Source: Thiopseudomonas sp964394445
Lineage (GTDB): Bacteria; Pseudomonadota; Gammaproteobacteria; Pseudomonadales; Pseudomonadaceae
Assembly (NCBI GenBank): GCA_964394445.1
Contig: CAYMXO010000004.1
Coordinates: 1-64,000 of the forward strand
Length of the DNA: 64,000 nt
Direction: 5' to 3'
Under the pieces are notes generated by a model. It saw only the letters and a list, made by a program, of their open reading frames with translations, ran no database searches and had not been told where the DNA came from. Every line of letters starts with the position of its first letter. Within the stretch, counting starts at the first letter, position 1. Of this stretch, positions 8,918 through 17,838 are shown in pieces. The translations under genes were made by a program, and so were the position numbers.

Positions 8918-9870
8918 TCTTTCCTGCCAAATATCAAGGACTGTGGCTGCTGCTCAATGGCCTGGGCCGTGCGTTCCAGCGTCTTGCTGGCTCGGGAGAC
9001 ATTTTGCAGCGCCTGTATTAATTCGTATTGCAGCTCGGAAGCCGGACTCAGGCTGCGGCGCCCTTCGCCAAGCAACTGATCGGCTCCTTCCAGTGTAGTC
9101 TGTGCGCTTACCGCCACCTTGCGTATCTCGGCCAGCGCCTGCCTGAGCTCGCTGCTGCCTTCATTCAGGTTGTCCAGCAAGCCCGGCATGCGGGTATCAA
9201 GCTGGCGGGTAATGTTGTTCAGGCCCGACAGCAGTTCATTAAAGCGCGTCAGGCTGCCTTCCAGCTCGGGGGACCCCAGCAGCGTTTCCAGCTGGGAAAG
9301 GGTCCGGTTGGCCGCGTCCAGCGTTTCACGCAGCGGAACCGAACGCAAGCCTTCGGCCAGGTCATGGATCAGGTCAGCCGCCTGGTCGATGCGCGAAGGT
9401 ACGGTCGGAATGGCGGACAGGCCGGTCACATCATTATTGCGCACATATCCCGGCTGGCCAGGAAAAAAATCCAGCGCAACAATGGCTTTTCCGGTCAACA
9501 GGCTGGGTACCTGCAACTGGGCCCGCAACCCGCGCTGCACCAGCTGGGCGATGGAACGGTCCAACTGCGGCCCGGCTTTGCTCTGGCGGCCGTTGTCAGT
9601 ACTGATGCGGATCACCACCGGCATGATCACGTCATTGATCTTGCGATCGTACGACAGCCGTATGTCCCGCACGCTGCCAACCTTGACACCGCGATAGGTG
9701 ACATCCGCACCAACATCCAGCCCGTCCAGCGCGCCGGTAAAATACACCACATACTCGACCGGCTTGCTCCAGACATTGTCACGGGCAAGTGTCAGCACGC
9801 CTCCAACCAGCAAGGCCAGTCCACTGAGCAGAAAAATGCCGATCCAGAAAGGTTTGCGGGTTTCGTTCAT
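8914..9870 (-). CDS. MCE-domain (MlaD/PqiB-type) periplasmic substrate-binding protein
   Basis: A single N-terminal transmembrane helix (FWIGIFLLSGLALLVGGVLTL) anchors the protein. An MCE domain follows at about residues 38-125, containing VYFTGALDGLDVGADVTYRG and VKVGSVRDIRL. The remaining residues form long amphipathic helices (SQLETLLGSPELEGSLTRF and onward), as in single-MCE proteins that form hexameric rings with a helical extension. The 318-residue length is much longer than MlaD (183) because of this extension. The gene overlaps both neighbours by 4 bases. Role by family: lipid-binding tunnel between inner-membrane ABC complex and outer-membrane partner. Substrate unknown. Confidence 0.9.
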   Translation of the reverse strand: MNETRKPFWIGIFLLSGLALLVGGVLTLARDNVWSKPVEYVVYFTGALDGLDVGADVTYRGVKVGSVRDIRLSYDRKINDVIMPVVIRISTDNGRQSKAGPQLDRSIAQLVQRGLRAQLQVPSLLTGKAIVALDFFPGQPGYVRNNDVTGLSAIPTVPSRIDQAADLIHDLAEGLRSVPLRETLDAANRTLSQLETLLGSPELEGSLTRFNELLSGLNNITRQLDTRMPGLLDNLNEGSSELRQALAEIRKVAVSAQTTLEGADQLLGEGRRSLSPASELQYELIQALQNVSRASKTLERTAQAIEQQPQSLIFGRKE

Positions 9871-10637
9871 GCATGCTCTCCGGCCACAAAGGAATCTCCA
9901 CGGCGCAGGAAACGCTGCACCTGTTCGGGCCCGTGATCAAGTAAATCTTGCAAGCTGCCCAGTGCAATCTGGGTACGGGTTTTATTATCCAGAAACAAAC
10001 AGGTATCCGCCACCCGGTAAATGCTGGGCAACTCGTGGGTGACCAGTACGATACTGGCCCCAAGGCTGTCACGCAGTTGCAGGATCAGCTCATCCAGAGC
10101 CATCGAGCTGAGCGGATCAAGCCCGGCCGACGGCTCGTCAAAAAACAACACTTGGGGATCCAGCGCCAGCGCCCGGGCCAGGCCGGCGCGTTTGCGCATG
10201 CCACCGGACAGCTCGGCCGGATACAGGTGATCGGTACCCGCCAGGCCAACCAGCGACAGTTTCAACGAAGCCAGTTCATGACGTTCCAGTTGGCTCAGCT
10301 CCGGTCGCCAGGTTTCCAGCGGCAGGCAGATGTTTTCGCGCAGTGTCATGGAGCCCCACAGGGCCACGTTCTGGTAAAGGATACCAAAATGCTGTTGCAG
10401 CAGCGCCCTTTCCTCGCTGCTGTGCGCCCAGAAATCATCCCCCTGGAACAACATGCGCCCGGCCAGTGGTGCCTGCAGGCCGATCAAGTGCCGCAGCAGG
10501 GTGCTTTTGCCACAGCCGCTGCCCCCCATCACCACGAACACCTCGCCCTGGCGGATGCTGAAGTTCAGCTCGCGCTGAATCACCAGTTCGCCATAGCCGG
10601 CGCTCAGGTTTTCCGCCACCAACACGGGCTGTTCCAT
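9867..10637 (-). CDS. ABC transporter ATP-binding protein, MlaF type
   Basis: A 256-residue cytoplasmic ATPase with Walker A GGSGCGKST (about residue 38), the Q-loop region, the signature LSGGMRKRAGLARAL (about 145) and Walker B VLFFDEPSAGLDP (about 168). The LSGGMRKR signature and the SAGLDP Walker B extension are characteristic of MlaF-like ATPases of MCE systems. It starts 2 bases after the permease stop and overlaps the MCE gene by 4 bases. It powers the permease encoded just upstream. Confidence 0.93.
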   Translation of the reverse strand: MEQPVLVAENLSAGYGELVIQRELNFSIRQGEVFVVMGGSGCGKSTLLRHLIGLQAPLAGRMLFQGDDFWAHSSEERALLQQHFGILYQNVALWGSMTLRENICLPLETWRPELSQLERHELASLKLSLVGLAGTDHLYPAELSGGMRKRAGLARALALDPQVLFFDEPSAGLDPLSSMALDELILQLRDSLGASIVLVTHELPSIYRVADTCLFLDNKTRTQIALGSLQDLLDHGPEQVQRFLRRGDSFVAGEHA

Positions 10638-10639
10638 AC

Positions 10640-11773
10640 CTAGATCCCCAGCTGTGTACAGATAACGGTAATCATGGCATCACTGACCACCAGAGCAACG
10701 ATGATGCTGACCACCGCATTGGTGGTCGCCTGGCCCACCGCCTGCGCATTGCGGCCGCTGTTGAGGCCGTAATAGCAGCCGATCATGCCGATCAACAGGG
10801 CAAACACCAGGCTTTTGAACAACCCGATAAAGAAGTCGGTGCTGCTGACCATTTCCAGACTCTGGTTGATGTATTGTGCGGCCGATATGTCGTACATGCC
10901 CCAACCAATGACAAAGCCGCCAAGAATGCCCAGCGCGTCGGCAAAGCAGGTCAGGATCGGCATGCTGACCAGTAGCGCAAGGATGCGCGGGGTAACCAGA
11001 AACTCCAGCGGTGGAAAACCGAAGGTCTGCAGCGCGTCAATTTCTTCGTTGGCCTGCATGCTGCCAAGCTCTGCCGCATAGGATGCCCCGGTGCGTCCCG
11101 CCATGATCACTGCCGTCATCAACGCACCCATTTCGCGGGTCATGCCAATCGCCACCATGTTGGCGATGTAGATCTGCGCGCCAAAAGCCTCCAGCTGCAC
11201 CGCGCCGACAAACGCCAGGATCAACCCCACCAGCACCGCAATCAGCGCAACAATCGGCAAAGCTCCCGGTCCGTTTTGCTGCAGCGCCAGCCAGAAATCA
11301 CTGGCCCGCATGCGCGCCTTGCCACGAATGGCGGCCAGCAGGGCCAGCGCGACCTGCCCGATGAAAGTACAGCTGCGCCCAACACTGGCCAGAACCCGCA
11401 ACCCGCCAAGACCAAAGCGGCCAACCCAGTTCAACGGTTCAGCCGGCCCGGCCTGTACCTGGGTCGATGGTGTGGCTGCCATCTGCAACAACTGCTCAAC
11501 CCCATCCGGCAAGCCATGCAGGCTGACCGTAATGCCCGCCTCGAACGCCAGATAACTGATGCGTCGCAGCAGCGCCAGCAGGCTGCTGTCCCAGGCTGCG
11601 ACATTGACCTTGACGCACAGTTGCTCGGGCAAGCGCCCGCCCTTGCGCCATACCTCAAGCAAGTCCGGCTTGCGCTCGTGCAACGTCCAGTGACCCGTCA
11701 CGTGCAGACAGAACAGCTGTCCGTCCTGTTGCCAATCAAGTCGTGCCTTGTTTTGCTGCATGCCTTTTACCAA
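10640..11773 (-). CDS. MlaE-family permease with N-terminal STAS domain
   Basis: First gene of the transporter operon. Residues about 1-105 form a STAS-like domain (LDWQQDGQLFCLHVTGHWTL ... LLRRISYLAFEAGITVSLHGL). It is fused to an MlaE permease of about 260 residues with ALPIVALIAVLVGLILAF, EMGALMTAVIMAGRTGASYAAELG and five or six membrane segments. In the E. coli Mla system the STAS protein MlaB is a separate gene, so this is a natural fusion, as also found in other proteobacteria. The annotated start is a TTG. An ATG four codons in, at 11761 (MQQNKARLDW), is equally plausible because neither has a strong ribosome-binding site. Confidence 0.9.
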   Translation of the reverse strand: MVKGMQQNKARLDWQQDGQLFCLHVTGHWTLHERKPDLLEVWRKGGRLPEQLCVKVNVAAWDSSLLALLRRISYLAFEAGITVSLHGLPDGVEQLLQMAATPSTQVQAGPAEPLNWVGRFGLGGLRVLASVGRSCTFIGQVALALLAAIRGKARMRASDFWLALQQNGPGALPIVALIAVLVGLILAFVGAVQLEAFGAQIYIANMVAIGMTREMGALMTAVIMAGRTGASYAAELGSMQANEEIDALQTFGFPPLEFLVTPRILALLVSMPILTCFADALGILGGFVIGWGMYDISAAQYINQSLEMVSSTDFFIGLFKSLVFALLIGMIGCYYGLNSGRNAQAVGQATTNAVVSIIVALVVSDAMITVICTQLGI

Positions 11774-11818
11774 TCCGGGTGGTTGCCACGATATGCATTG
11801 TACCCTGTCCGCCCCGCG

Positions 11819-14074
11819 TTAACCCGTCACTACCGCAAGGCTGTCCACCCGCTGGAAACCGCGTGGCAGTTTGTTGCCCCTGCGGCCGCGCTCCCCGCGA
11901 TAGTGTTCAAGATCGCTGCTTTTCAGCGTCAGGGTGCGACGTCCCGATTCAACCTGCAAACTGGCCCCCGCCGGCACCACAGCCATATCAACCACCCACT
12001 CTTCGCGCTTGCTGGCCCGGTCGGTCGGAATGCCGATCATCTTGTTGCCCTTGCCCCGACCCAGTTGCGGCAGGTCGCTGACCGGGAACAAAAGCAGTCG
12101 ACCGTCATTGCTGGTCACCGCCAGCAGCGAATCCTCAAGGCTTTCCAGCAACCTGGGCTCCATCACTTTTGCATTTGTCGGCAAGGCCAGCAAGGCTTTG
12201 CCGGCGCGGTTTTTGGCCTGCATGTCTTCGCCCTTGACGATAAACCCGTAGCCGGCATCGGATGCGAGCACATACAGCTGCTCGTCAACAGGCAGCAGCA
12301 CATGTTCAAAGCCGGCACCGGCCGGCGGTGTCAGGCGGCCACTGAGCGGTTCGCCCTGCCCGCGGGCTGACGGCAAGGTATGTGCCGGCAGCGAGTAGCT
12401 GCGCCCGGTACTGTCAATAAAGACCGCCTGCTGGTTGCTGCGGCCGGATGCCGAAGCCTTGAAGCTGTCACCGGTCTTGTAAGACAGCGCGGCGCCGTCC
12501 ACCTCATGGCCACGCGCGCTACGCACCCAGCCCTGACTGGAGAGCACCACGGTAACCGGCTCCGCCGTTACCAGTTCGGTTTCCGACAAGGCTTTGGCCT
12601 CATCGCGCTCAACCAGCGGCGAGCGGCGCTCGTCACCATAGGTTTTGGCATCTTCCAGCAACTCCCGGCGTACCAGACGCTTAAGCTTGCTGTCGCTGCC
12701 GAGCAGGGCCAGCAGGCTGTCACGCTCCTTGCTCAGCTCCTCCTGCTCACCACGGATTTTCATTTCCTCCAGACGCGCCAGCTGACGCAGGCGGGTGTCC
12801 AGAATGTAATCCGCCTGCACCTCGGTGATGCCGAAGCGCTCCATCAATACCGGCTTGGGCTGATCCTCGGTACGGATGATTTCAATCACTTCATCCAGAT
12901 TGAGAAAAGCAATCAGCAAGCCTTCCAGCAGATGCAGCCGCTTCTCGACCCGGTCCAGACGAAACTGCAAACGCTTGCGTACGGTTTCCACCCGGAACTG
13001 CAGCCACTCCAGCAGCAGGCTGCGCAGATCCTTGACCTGGGGTTTGTTGTCCAGCCCGATCACGTTCATGTTGACGCGAAAGCTGGCTTCCAGGTCGGTA
13101 GTGGCAAACAGATGCTGCATCAGCTCTTCGGCATCAACCCGGTTCGAGCGCGGCACAATCACGATACGGCAGGGGTTTTCATGGTCTGACTCGTCGCGCA
13201 GATCGGCCACCATGGGCAGCTTTTTCGCCTGCATCTGCGCGGCGATCTGCTCCAGCACCTTGGCTCCCGAGACCTGGTGCGGCAGTGCGGTCACGACCAC
13301 ATCGCCGTCTTCAACCTGATACACCGCGCGTGCACGGATCGAGCCACGACCGGTCTGGTAAATTTTCAGCAAGTCTTCCCGCGGCGTAATGATCTCCGCC
13401 TCGGTCGGATAGTCCGGCCCCGGCAGCAGCTCGCACAACTCTTCAATCGTGGTGGACTGCTTGTCCAGCAGCTGCACACAGGCCGCCGCCACCTCGCGCA
13501 GGTTATGCGGCGGTACATCGGTCGCCATGCCTACGGCAATGCCGGTAGTGCCGTTAAGCAACAGGTTGGGCAAACGCGCCGGCAGAACTTCCGGCTCGTT
13601 CATGGTGCCGTCAAAGTTGGGAATCCAGTTCACCGTGCCCTGGCCCAGCTCGCTGAGCAGCACCTCGGAATAACGCGCCAGCCGCGCCTCGGTGTAGCGC
13701 ATGGCAGCAAAGGATTTGGGATCATCCGGCGCCCCCCAGTTACCCTGGCCATCGACCAGCGGATACCGGTAGCTGAACGGCTGCGCCATCAACACCATTG
13801 CCTCGTAACAGGCACTGTCGCCGTGGGGATGGTACTTGCCCAGCACATCACCCACCGTGCGGGCGGACTTTTTGTGCTTGGAATCGGCATCCAGCCCCAG
13901 CTCGCTCATGGCATAGACAATGCGCCGCTGCACCGGCTTCAGGCCATCGCCAATATGCGGCAACGCCCGGTCCATGATCACGTACATGGAATAATTCAGG
14001 TACGCCTGCTCGGTAAACTCCGCCAGCGAACGCTGTTCGACGCCTTCAAGGCTCATTTCGATTGAATCTGTCAT
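11819..14074 (-). CDS. parC: DNA topoisomerase IV subunit A, ParC
   Basis: Breakage-reunion subunit of the type IIA enzyme that decatenates daughter chromosomes. ATG at 14074 gives 751 residues (E. coli 752) with AAAAAGG 4-5 bases upstream; an in-frame start 33 bases earlier lacks support. The quinolone-resistance region reads KYHPHGDSACYEAMV with Ser87 and Glu91, the unmutated residues at the positions known from P. aeruginosa. The active-site tyrosine is in AAMRYTEARL (about 127). The C-terminal third holds GyrA-like beta-pinwheel blades. It is downstream of parE with a 176-base spacer that holds no recognisable gene. Confidence 0.97.
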   Translation of the reverse strand: MTDSIEMSLEGVEQRSLAEFTEQAYLNYSMYVIMDRALPHIGDGLKPVQRRIVYAMSELGLDADSKHKKSARTVGDVLGKYHPHGDSACYEAMVLMAQPFSYRYPLVDGQGNWGAPDDPKSFAAMRYTEARLARYSEVLLSELGQGTVNWIPNFDGTMNEPEVLPARLPNLLLNGTTGIAVGMATDVPPHNLREVAAACVQLLDKQSTTIEELCELLPGPDYPTEAEIITPREDLLKIYQTGRGSIRARAVYQVEDGDVVVTALPHQVSGAKVLEQIAAQMQAKKLPMVADLRDESDHENPCRIVIVPRSNRVDAEELMQHLFATTDLEASFRVNMNVIGLDNKPQVKDLRSLLLEWLQFRVETVRKRLQFRLDRVEKRLHLLEGLLIAFLNLDEVIEIIRTEDQPKPVLMERFGITEVQADYILDTRLRQLARLEEMKIRGEQEELSKERDSLLALLGSDSKLKRLVRRELLEDAKTYGDERRSPLVERDEAKALSETELVTAEPVTVVLSSQGWVRSARGHEVDGAALSYKTGDSFKASASGRSNQQAVFIDSTGRSYSLPAHTLPSARGQGEPLSGRLTPPAGAGFEHVLLPVDEQLYVLASDAGYGFIVKGEDMQAKNRAGKALLALPTNAKVMEPRLLESLEDSLLAVTSNDGRLLLFPVSDLPQLGRGKGNKMIGIPTDRASKREEWVVDMAVVPAGASLQVESGRRTLTLKSSDLEHYRGERGRRGNKLPRGFQRVDSLAVVTG

Positions 14075-14250
14075 ATAACCTTTTTCGTTTTGTACAGGCA
14101 CCGACACTTGTCAGCACCACAAACTTTCATTGCAACACACGATAGCAGGCGGGCAAGGCCGCACGCCCTGCATCGCTGGCGCGAACAATGCACGAAGCCA
14201 GCTGGTGCGGCAGGTACGGTGAAGTAAAGCCTGCAGCACCAGCCAAAAAA

Positions 14251-16140
14251 CTAAACCTCCGCCAGATCCCCTTTGCTTTCCAGCCAGCTGCGGCGGTCTC
14301 CGGCGCGTCTGCGTGCCAGCAGCATATCCAGCACCTGCACGGCATCATCACCTTCACTCAAAGTCAGCTGCACCAGCCGGCGGGTATTGGGATCCATGGT
14401 GGTTTCACGCAATTGTGGCGGGTTCATTTCACCCAGTCCCTTGAAGCGCGTCACCTGGATGCGGGTACGCCGTCCGGACGACTCGATACGCTGCAGAATG
14501 GCATCACGCTCGGACTCATCCAGTGCGTAGTGCACTTCCTTGCCGGCATCAATACGAAACAGCGGTGGCATTGCCACATACACATGCCCTGCTTCTACCA
14601 GCGAGCGGAAGTGACGGACAAACAGTGCACACAACAGGGTTGCGATGTGCAGGCCGTCCGAGTCGGCATCAGCCAGAATGCAGACCTTGCCATAGCGCAG
14701 CTGCGACAAGTCCTTCGCCCCCGGGTCAACACCAATGGCGACCGCAATGTTGTGCACTTCCTGAGAGGCCAGCACCTGGCTTTCATCCACCTCCCAGGTG
14801 TTCAGGATCTTGCCGCGCAGTGGCAGTATCGCCTGATATTCCTTGTCCCGCGCCTGCTTGGCGCTACCACCGGCAGAGTCACCCTCAACCAGAAACAGTT
14901 CGCCACGCATCGGGTCCTGGCCAGCGCAGTCGGCCAGCTTGCCTGGTAATGCAGGCCCCTGGGTGACACGTTTGCGCTCAACCCGGCGGGCTGATTTGAG
15001 GCGGCGACCGGCCTGTTCGATCACCATTTCCGCCAGCTGCATGCCCTGCTCGGCATGGGCGTTGAGCCAGAGGCTGAACGCATCCTTGACCACGCCGCCG
15101 ACGAAACTGGCAGCCTCGCGCGACGACAGGCGCTCTTTGGTCTGGCCGGAAAACTGTGGTTCCTGCATCTTCAGTGACAGAACAAAATTGATGCGCTCCC
15201 AGATGTCTTCCGGCGCCAGCTTGACCCCGCGCGGCAACAGGTTGCGAAATTCACAAAAGTCACGCATCGCATCCAGCAGGCCCTGGCGCAGACCGTTGAC
15301 ATGGGTACCGCCCTGCGCTGTCGGGATCAGGTTGACGTAGCTTTCCTGGATACTGGTGCCACCTTCGGGCAACCACAACAGGGCCCACTCCACCCGTTCG
15401 ACCTCGCCGGCATGGCTGCCGCAAAAGGGCTCGTCCGGCAGCCGCTCCCATTCATTGACCGCATCGGCCAGATAGGAACGCAACCCGTCTTCATAAAACC
15501 ATTGCAGGTTTTCGCCGGTATTTTTGTCATTAAAGGTGATGGTCAGGCCCGGGCAAAGGACCGCCTTGGCCTTGAGCACATGTTTGAGGCGACTGATGGA
15601 AAAACGCGCCGAATCAAAATAATTGCCATCAGGCCAGAAGCGCACGCTGGTACCGGTGTTGCGCCGTCCCACCGTGCCCACCACTTCCAGTTCGCTGGCC
15701 TTGAAACCATTGGCAAACTGCATTTGCCATTCCTGGGCATCACGGCGCACCCGCACTTCCAGGCGTGTTGACAGGGCGTTGACCACGGAAATGCCCACGC
15801 CGTGCAGACCACCGGAAAACTCGTAGTTCTTGTTGGAAAACTTGCCGCCGGCATGCAGGCGGGTAAAGATCAGCTCGACTCCCGGCACGCCCTCTTCCGG
15901 GTGTATGTCCACCGGCATGCCGCGTCCGTCATCAATCACTTCCAGTGACTGGTCGTCATGCAGGATAACCTGGATATTTTTCGCATGGCCGGCCAGTGCT
16001 TCGTCGACGCTGTTGTCGATAACCTCCTGGGCCAGGTGGTTGGGGCGGGTCGTATCGGTATACATGCCGGGGCGTTTGCGCACCGGGTCCAGGCCGGACA
16101 AAACCTCAATGGCATCAGCGGTATAGGTAGTGGTGGTCAT
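14251..16140 (-). CDS. parE: DNA topoisomerase IV subunit B, ParE
   Basis: ATPase subunit of topoisomerase IV, 629 residues. The GHKL ATPase motifs are EVIDNSVDEALAGH (about 41), DDGRGMPVD (about 71) and GGLHGVGISVVNALS (about 110). The Toprim metal site is EGDSAGGSAKQARD (about 417) with ILADADSDGLHIATLL (about 493), and LPLRGKILNTWE follows the first. It lies downstream of yqiA with a short spacer and upstream of parC, all on the minus strand, so the two subunits may share transcripts. Nothing is missing or truncated. Confidence 0.97.
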   Translation of the reverse strand: MTTTTYTADAIEVLSGLDPVRKRPGMYTDTTRPNHLAQEVIDNSVDEALAGHAKNIQVILHDDQSLEVIDDGRGMPVDIHPEEGVPGVELIFTRLHAGGKFSNKNYEFSGGLHGVGISVVNALSTRLEVRVRRDAQEWQMQFANGFKASELEVVGTVGRRNTGTSVRFWPDGNYFDSARFSISRLKHVLKAKAVLCPGLTITFNDKNTGENLQWFYEDGLRSYLADAVNEWERLPDEPFCGSHAGEVERVEWALLWLPEGGTSIQESYVNLIPTAQGGTHVNGLRQGLLDAMRDFCEFRNLLPRGVKLAPEDIWERINFVLSLKMQEPQFSGQTKERLSSREAASFVGGVVKDAFSLWLNAHAEQGMQLAEMVIEQAGRRLKSARRVERKRVTQGPALPGKLADCAGQDPMRGELFLVEGDSAGGSAKQARDKEYQAILPLRGKILNTWEVDESQVLASQEVHNIAVAIGVDPGAKDLSQLRYGKVCILADADSDGLHIATLLCALFVRHFRSLVEAGHVYVAMPPLFRIDAGKEVHYALDESERDAILQRIESSGRRTRIQVTRFKGLGEMNPPQLRETTMDPNTRRLVQLTLSEGDDAVQVLDMLLARRRAGDRRSWLESKGDLAEV

Positions 16141-16227
16141 GCAAGCCCTGTAAAGCTGGAAACGGGAAAAGCGAAGGATAACACAAGCCCCGACACTGGA
16201 TAAATTACCAGCGCAAAAACTTCCTGT

Positions 16228-16836
16228 TCAGCGATAACCGGCAAACGCCAGCAACTCGGGAATGCGCTCAACAAACCCAAGGTATGAATGGTCCCCGCCT
16301 TCACGGATATCTACACGGCACTGATGATAAAAACCGGCCGCCTGCCGATAATCGAGCGTCTCATCACCGGTTTGCAGCCAGACCCAATAACGCTCACTAT
16401 CCTGCGGTGGGGCAGTTTTCAGAGCCGCCAGAGCCTGCACATGCTGACGGGTCAGGACCCATTCTTCACCGGTGGAAAAATTTTTTTGCGGCCCCAGATA
16501 CTGCTCAAAGCGCAAGGCAGGCAGTACTGCAGGATTGATTAACAGGGCCTTGCAACGGTACTTTTCTGCCAGCCAGGTTGCGTAATAGCCGCCCAGCGAG
16601 CTGCCCACCAGCACCGTATCCGGGCGGGACGCCATCCACTGCTCCAGCCCGTCAATGGCTTGCTGCGGGTCATTAGACAAGGCCGGCACATACAGCCGGT
16701 CTGCCGGCAAGCCGGCTTGCTGCCAGTGGCTGATCAGCTGCTGCGCCTTGAATGACAGCGGCGAACTGTTGAAACCATGCAGATACAGGACACAGGGCAA
16801 ACCATCTGCACGGCTGGCCATCTGCTTAGTACCCAT
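16228..16836 (-). CDS. yqiA: YqiA-type alpha/beta-hydrolase esterase
   Basis: A small hydrolase of the UPF0227/YqiA family, 202 residues from the chosen start. It shows the N-terminal strand CVLYLHGFNSSPLSFKAQQL and the nucleophile elbow VGSSLGGYYATWLAEKY, where Ser is the likely nucleophile. A C-terminal acid/His pair is in QTGDETLDY and GGDHSYLGF. The ATG at 16836 (MGTKQMASR) overlaps the cpdA stop, implying translational coupling; ATG 16821 is an alternative. The gene lies between cpdA and parE, the same order as in E. coli (cpdA-yqiA-parE) and Pseudomonas. Physiological substrate unknown. Confidence 0.87.
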   Translation of the reverse strand: MGTKQMASRADGLPCVLYLHGFNSSPLSFKAQQLISHWQQAGLPADRLYVPALSNDPQQAIDGLEQWMASRPDTVLVGSSLGGYYATWLAEKYRCKALLINPAVLPALRFEQYLGPQKNFSTGEEWVLTRQHVQALAALKTAPPQDSERYWVWLQTGDETLDYRQAAGFYHQCRVDIREGGDHSYLGFVERIPELLAFAGYR

Positions 16837-17635
16837 CACCCGAGTAGTCGATTTCATAATCAAGCTGTTGCAGCCTGGAAACCCCGGTCTCAAGAGCACC
16901 GTCCGGATGCAAACGCAACCAGCGATAGCCCGGCAAGCGGCTATCCAGCGTAAACTCGCTGCTGGCCGGCGCGAACTGAATGCACGTTGACGGAGAGGCC
17001 AGCAGACGTACGCCTTTGCGCTGTATGTCCACCTCCTGGTGGATATGACCCCACAGCACGGCCCTTACCGAGGCATACCGGTCAAGTACGGCAAAAAAAT
17101 CATCCGGATTACGCAAGCCGATGGAATCCAGCCAGGCGCTGCCAATGGCGACAGGCTGATGGTGCAAACAGACCAGCACATGGCGTGTTCCGGCATCGGC
17201 CAGCGCCTTGTCGAGCAGCTCAAGCTGGTCAGGCATCAGGTGTCCGTGCACCTCGCCGGTAACTGCAGAGTTCAACAGCACGATACGCCAGCCCGGCAGA
17301 TCAAACACTGGCTGTGACCAGTCCTGGCCTGACGCAGCAGCCAGCTGTACGTCTGCATGGTCGTGATTGCCCGGCAGCCAGCGCATTGGAGCGTTGATCC
17401 GTTGTATCTGATCGGTAAAATGCCGGTATGAAGCCACTGAGTAATCTTGCGAAATATCACCGGTTGCCAGCACAAGGTCTACTGCCGGGTGTTCACGCAC
17501 GGCTTTTTCGACCACGGCCTTGAAACTGGCGTGGGTTGGCAATCCGAGCAGGGCTTCGGCAGTGTCAGCGAACAAATGGCTGTCGGTTATCTGCAACAGC
17601 GTATGAACGCCTGAATTTAGCTCACGAGCGGGCAC
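16826..17635 (-). CDS. cpdA: 3',5'-cyclic-AMP phosphodiesterase CpdA
   Basis: Class III metallophosphoesterase that hydrolyses cAMP. The metal-binding motifs are in order: ITDSHLFAD (about residue 17), ATGDISQDYS (about 58), LPGNHDHADV (about 89), VCLHHQPVAIG (about 155) and LWGHIHQEVD (about 194). The 269-residue length fits the family. It starts at GTG with AGGAGG 9 bases upstream. It is first in the minus-strand cpdA-yqiA run. Across a 203-base spacer, a gene for a cyclic-nucleotide-binding-domain protein points the other way. Confidence 0.93.
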   Translation of the reverse strand: MPARELNSGVHTLLQITDSHLFADTAEALLGLPTHASFKAVVEKAVREHPAVDLVLATGDISQDYSVASYRHFTDQIQRINAPMRWLPGNHDHADVQLAAASGQDWSQPVFDLPGWRIVLLNSAVTGEVHGHLMPDQLELLDKALADAGTRHVLVCLHHQPVAIGSAWLDSIGLRNPDDFFAVLDRYASVRAVLWGHIHQEVDIQRKGVRLLASPSTCIQFAPASSEFTLDSRLPGYRWLRLHPDGALETGVSRLQQLDYEIDYSGDGY

Positions 17636-17838
17636 GCCCTCTGTCCTCCTGTCAATCTGAAGCGGATTATGCTCAGAGGGCCATCAAATCGCAAACCGAA
17701 TACGTCCCAAACGCCACCATGGTCAAGCTTTACAGCAAAAATGTGAACTTGCCATCAACTTGTGCTGTGCGTCACGCCCGCACCCGCTGGCTGAACCTAT
17801 ACTGTGTGCCACTAAACTGATTGCACAGGACAGAACAC

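Noticed and set aside
11819..14074. Quinolone-resistance substitution in ParC
   Set aside because: The positions corresponding to P. aeruginosa Ser87 and Glu91 are unmutated.
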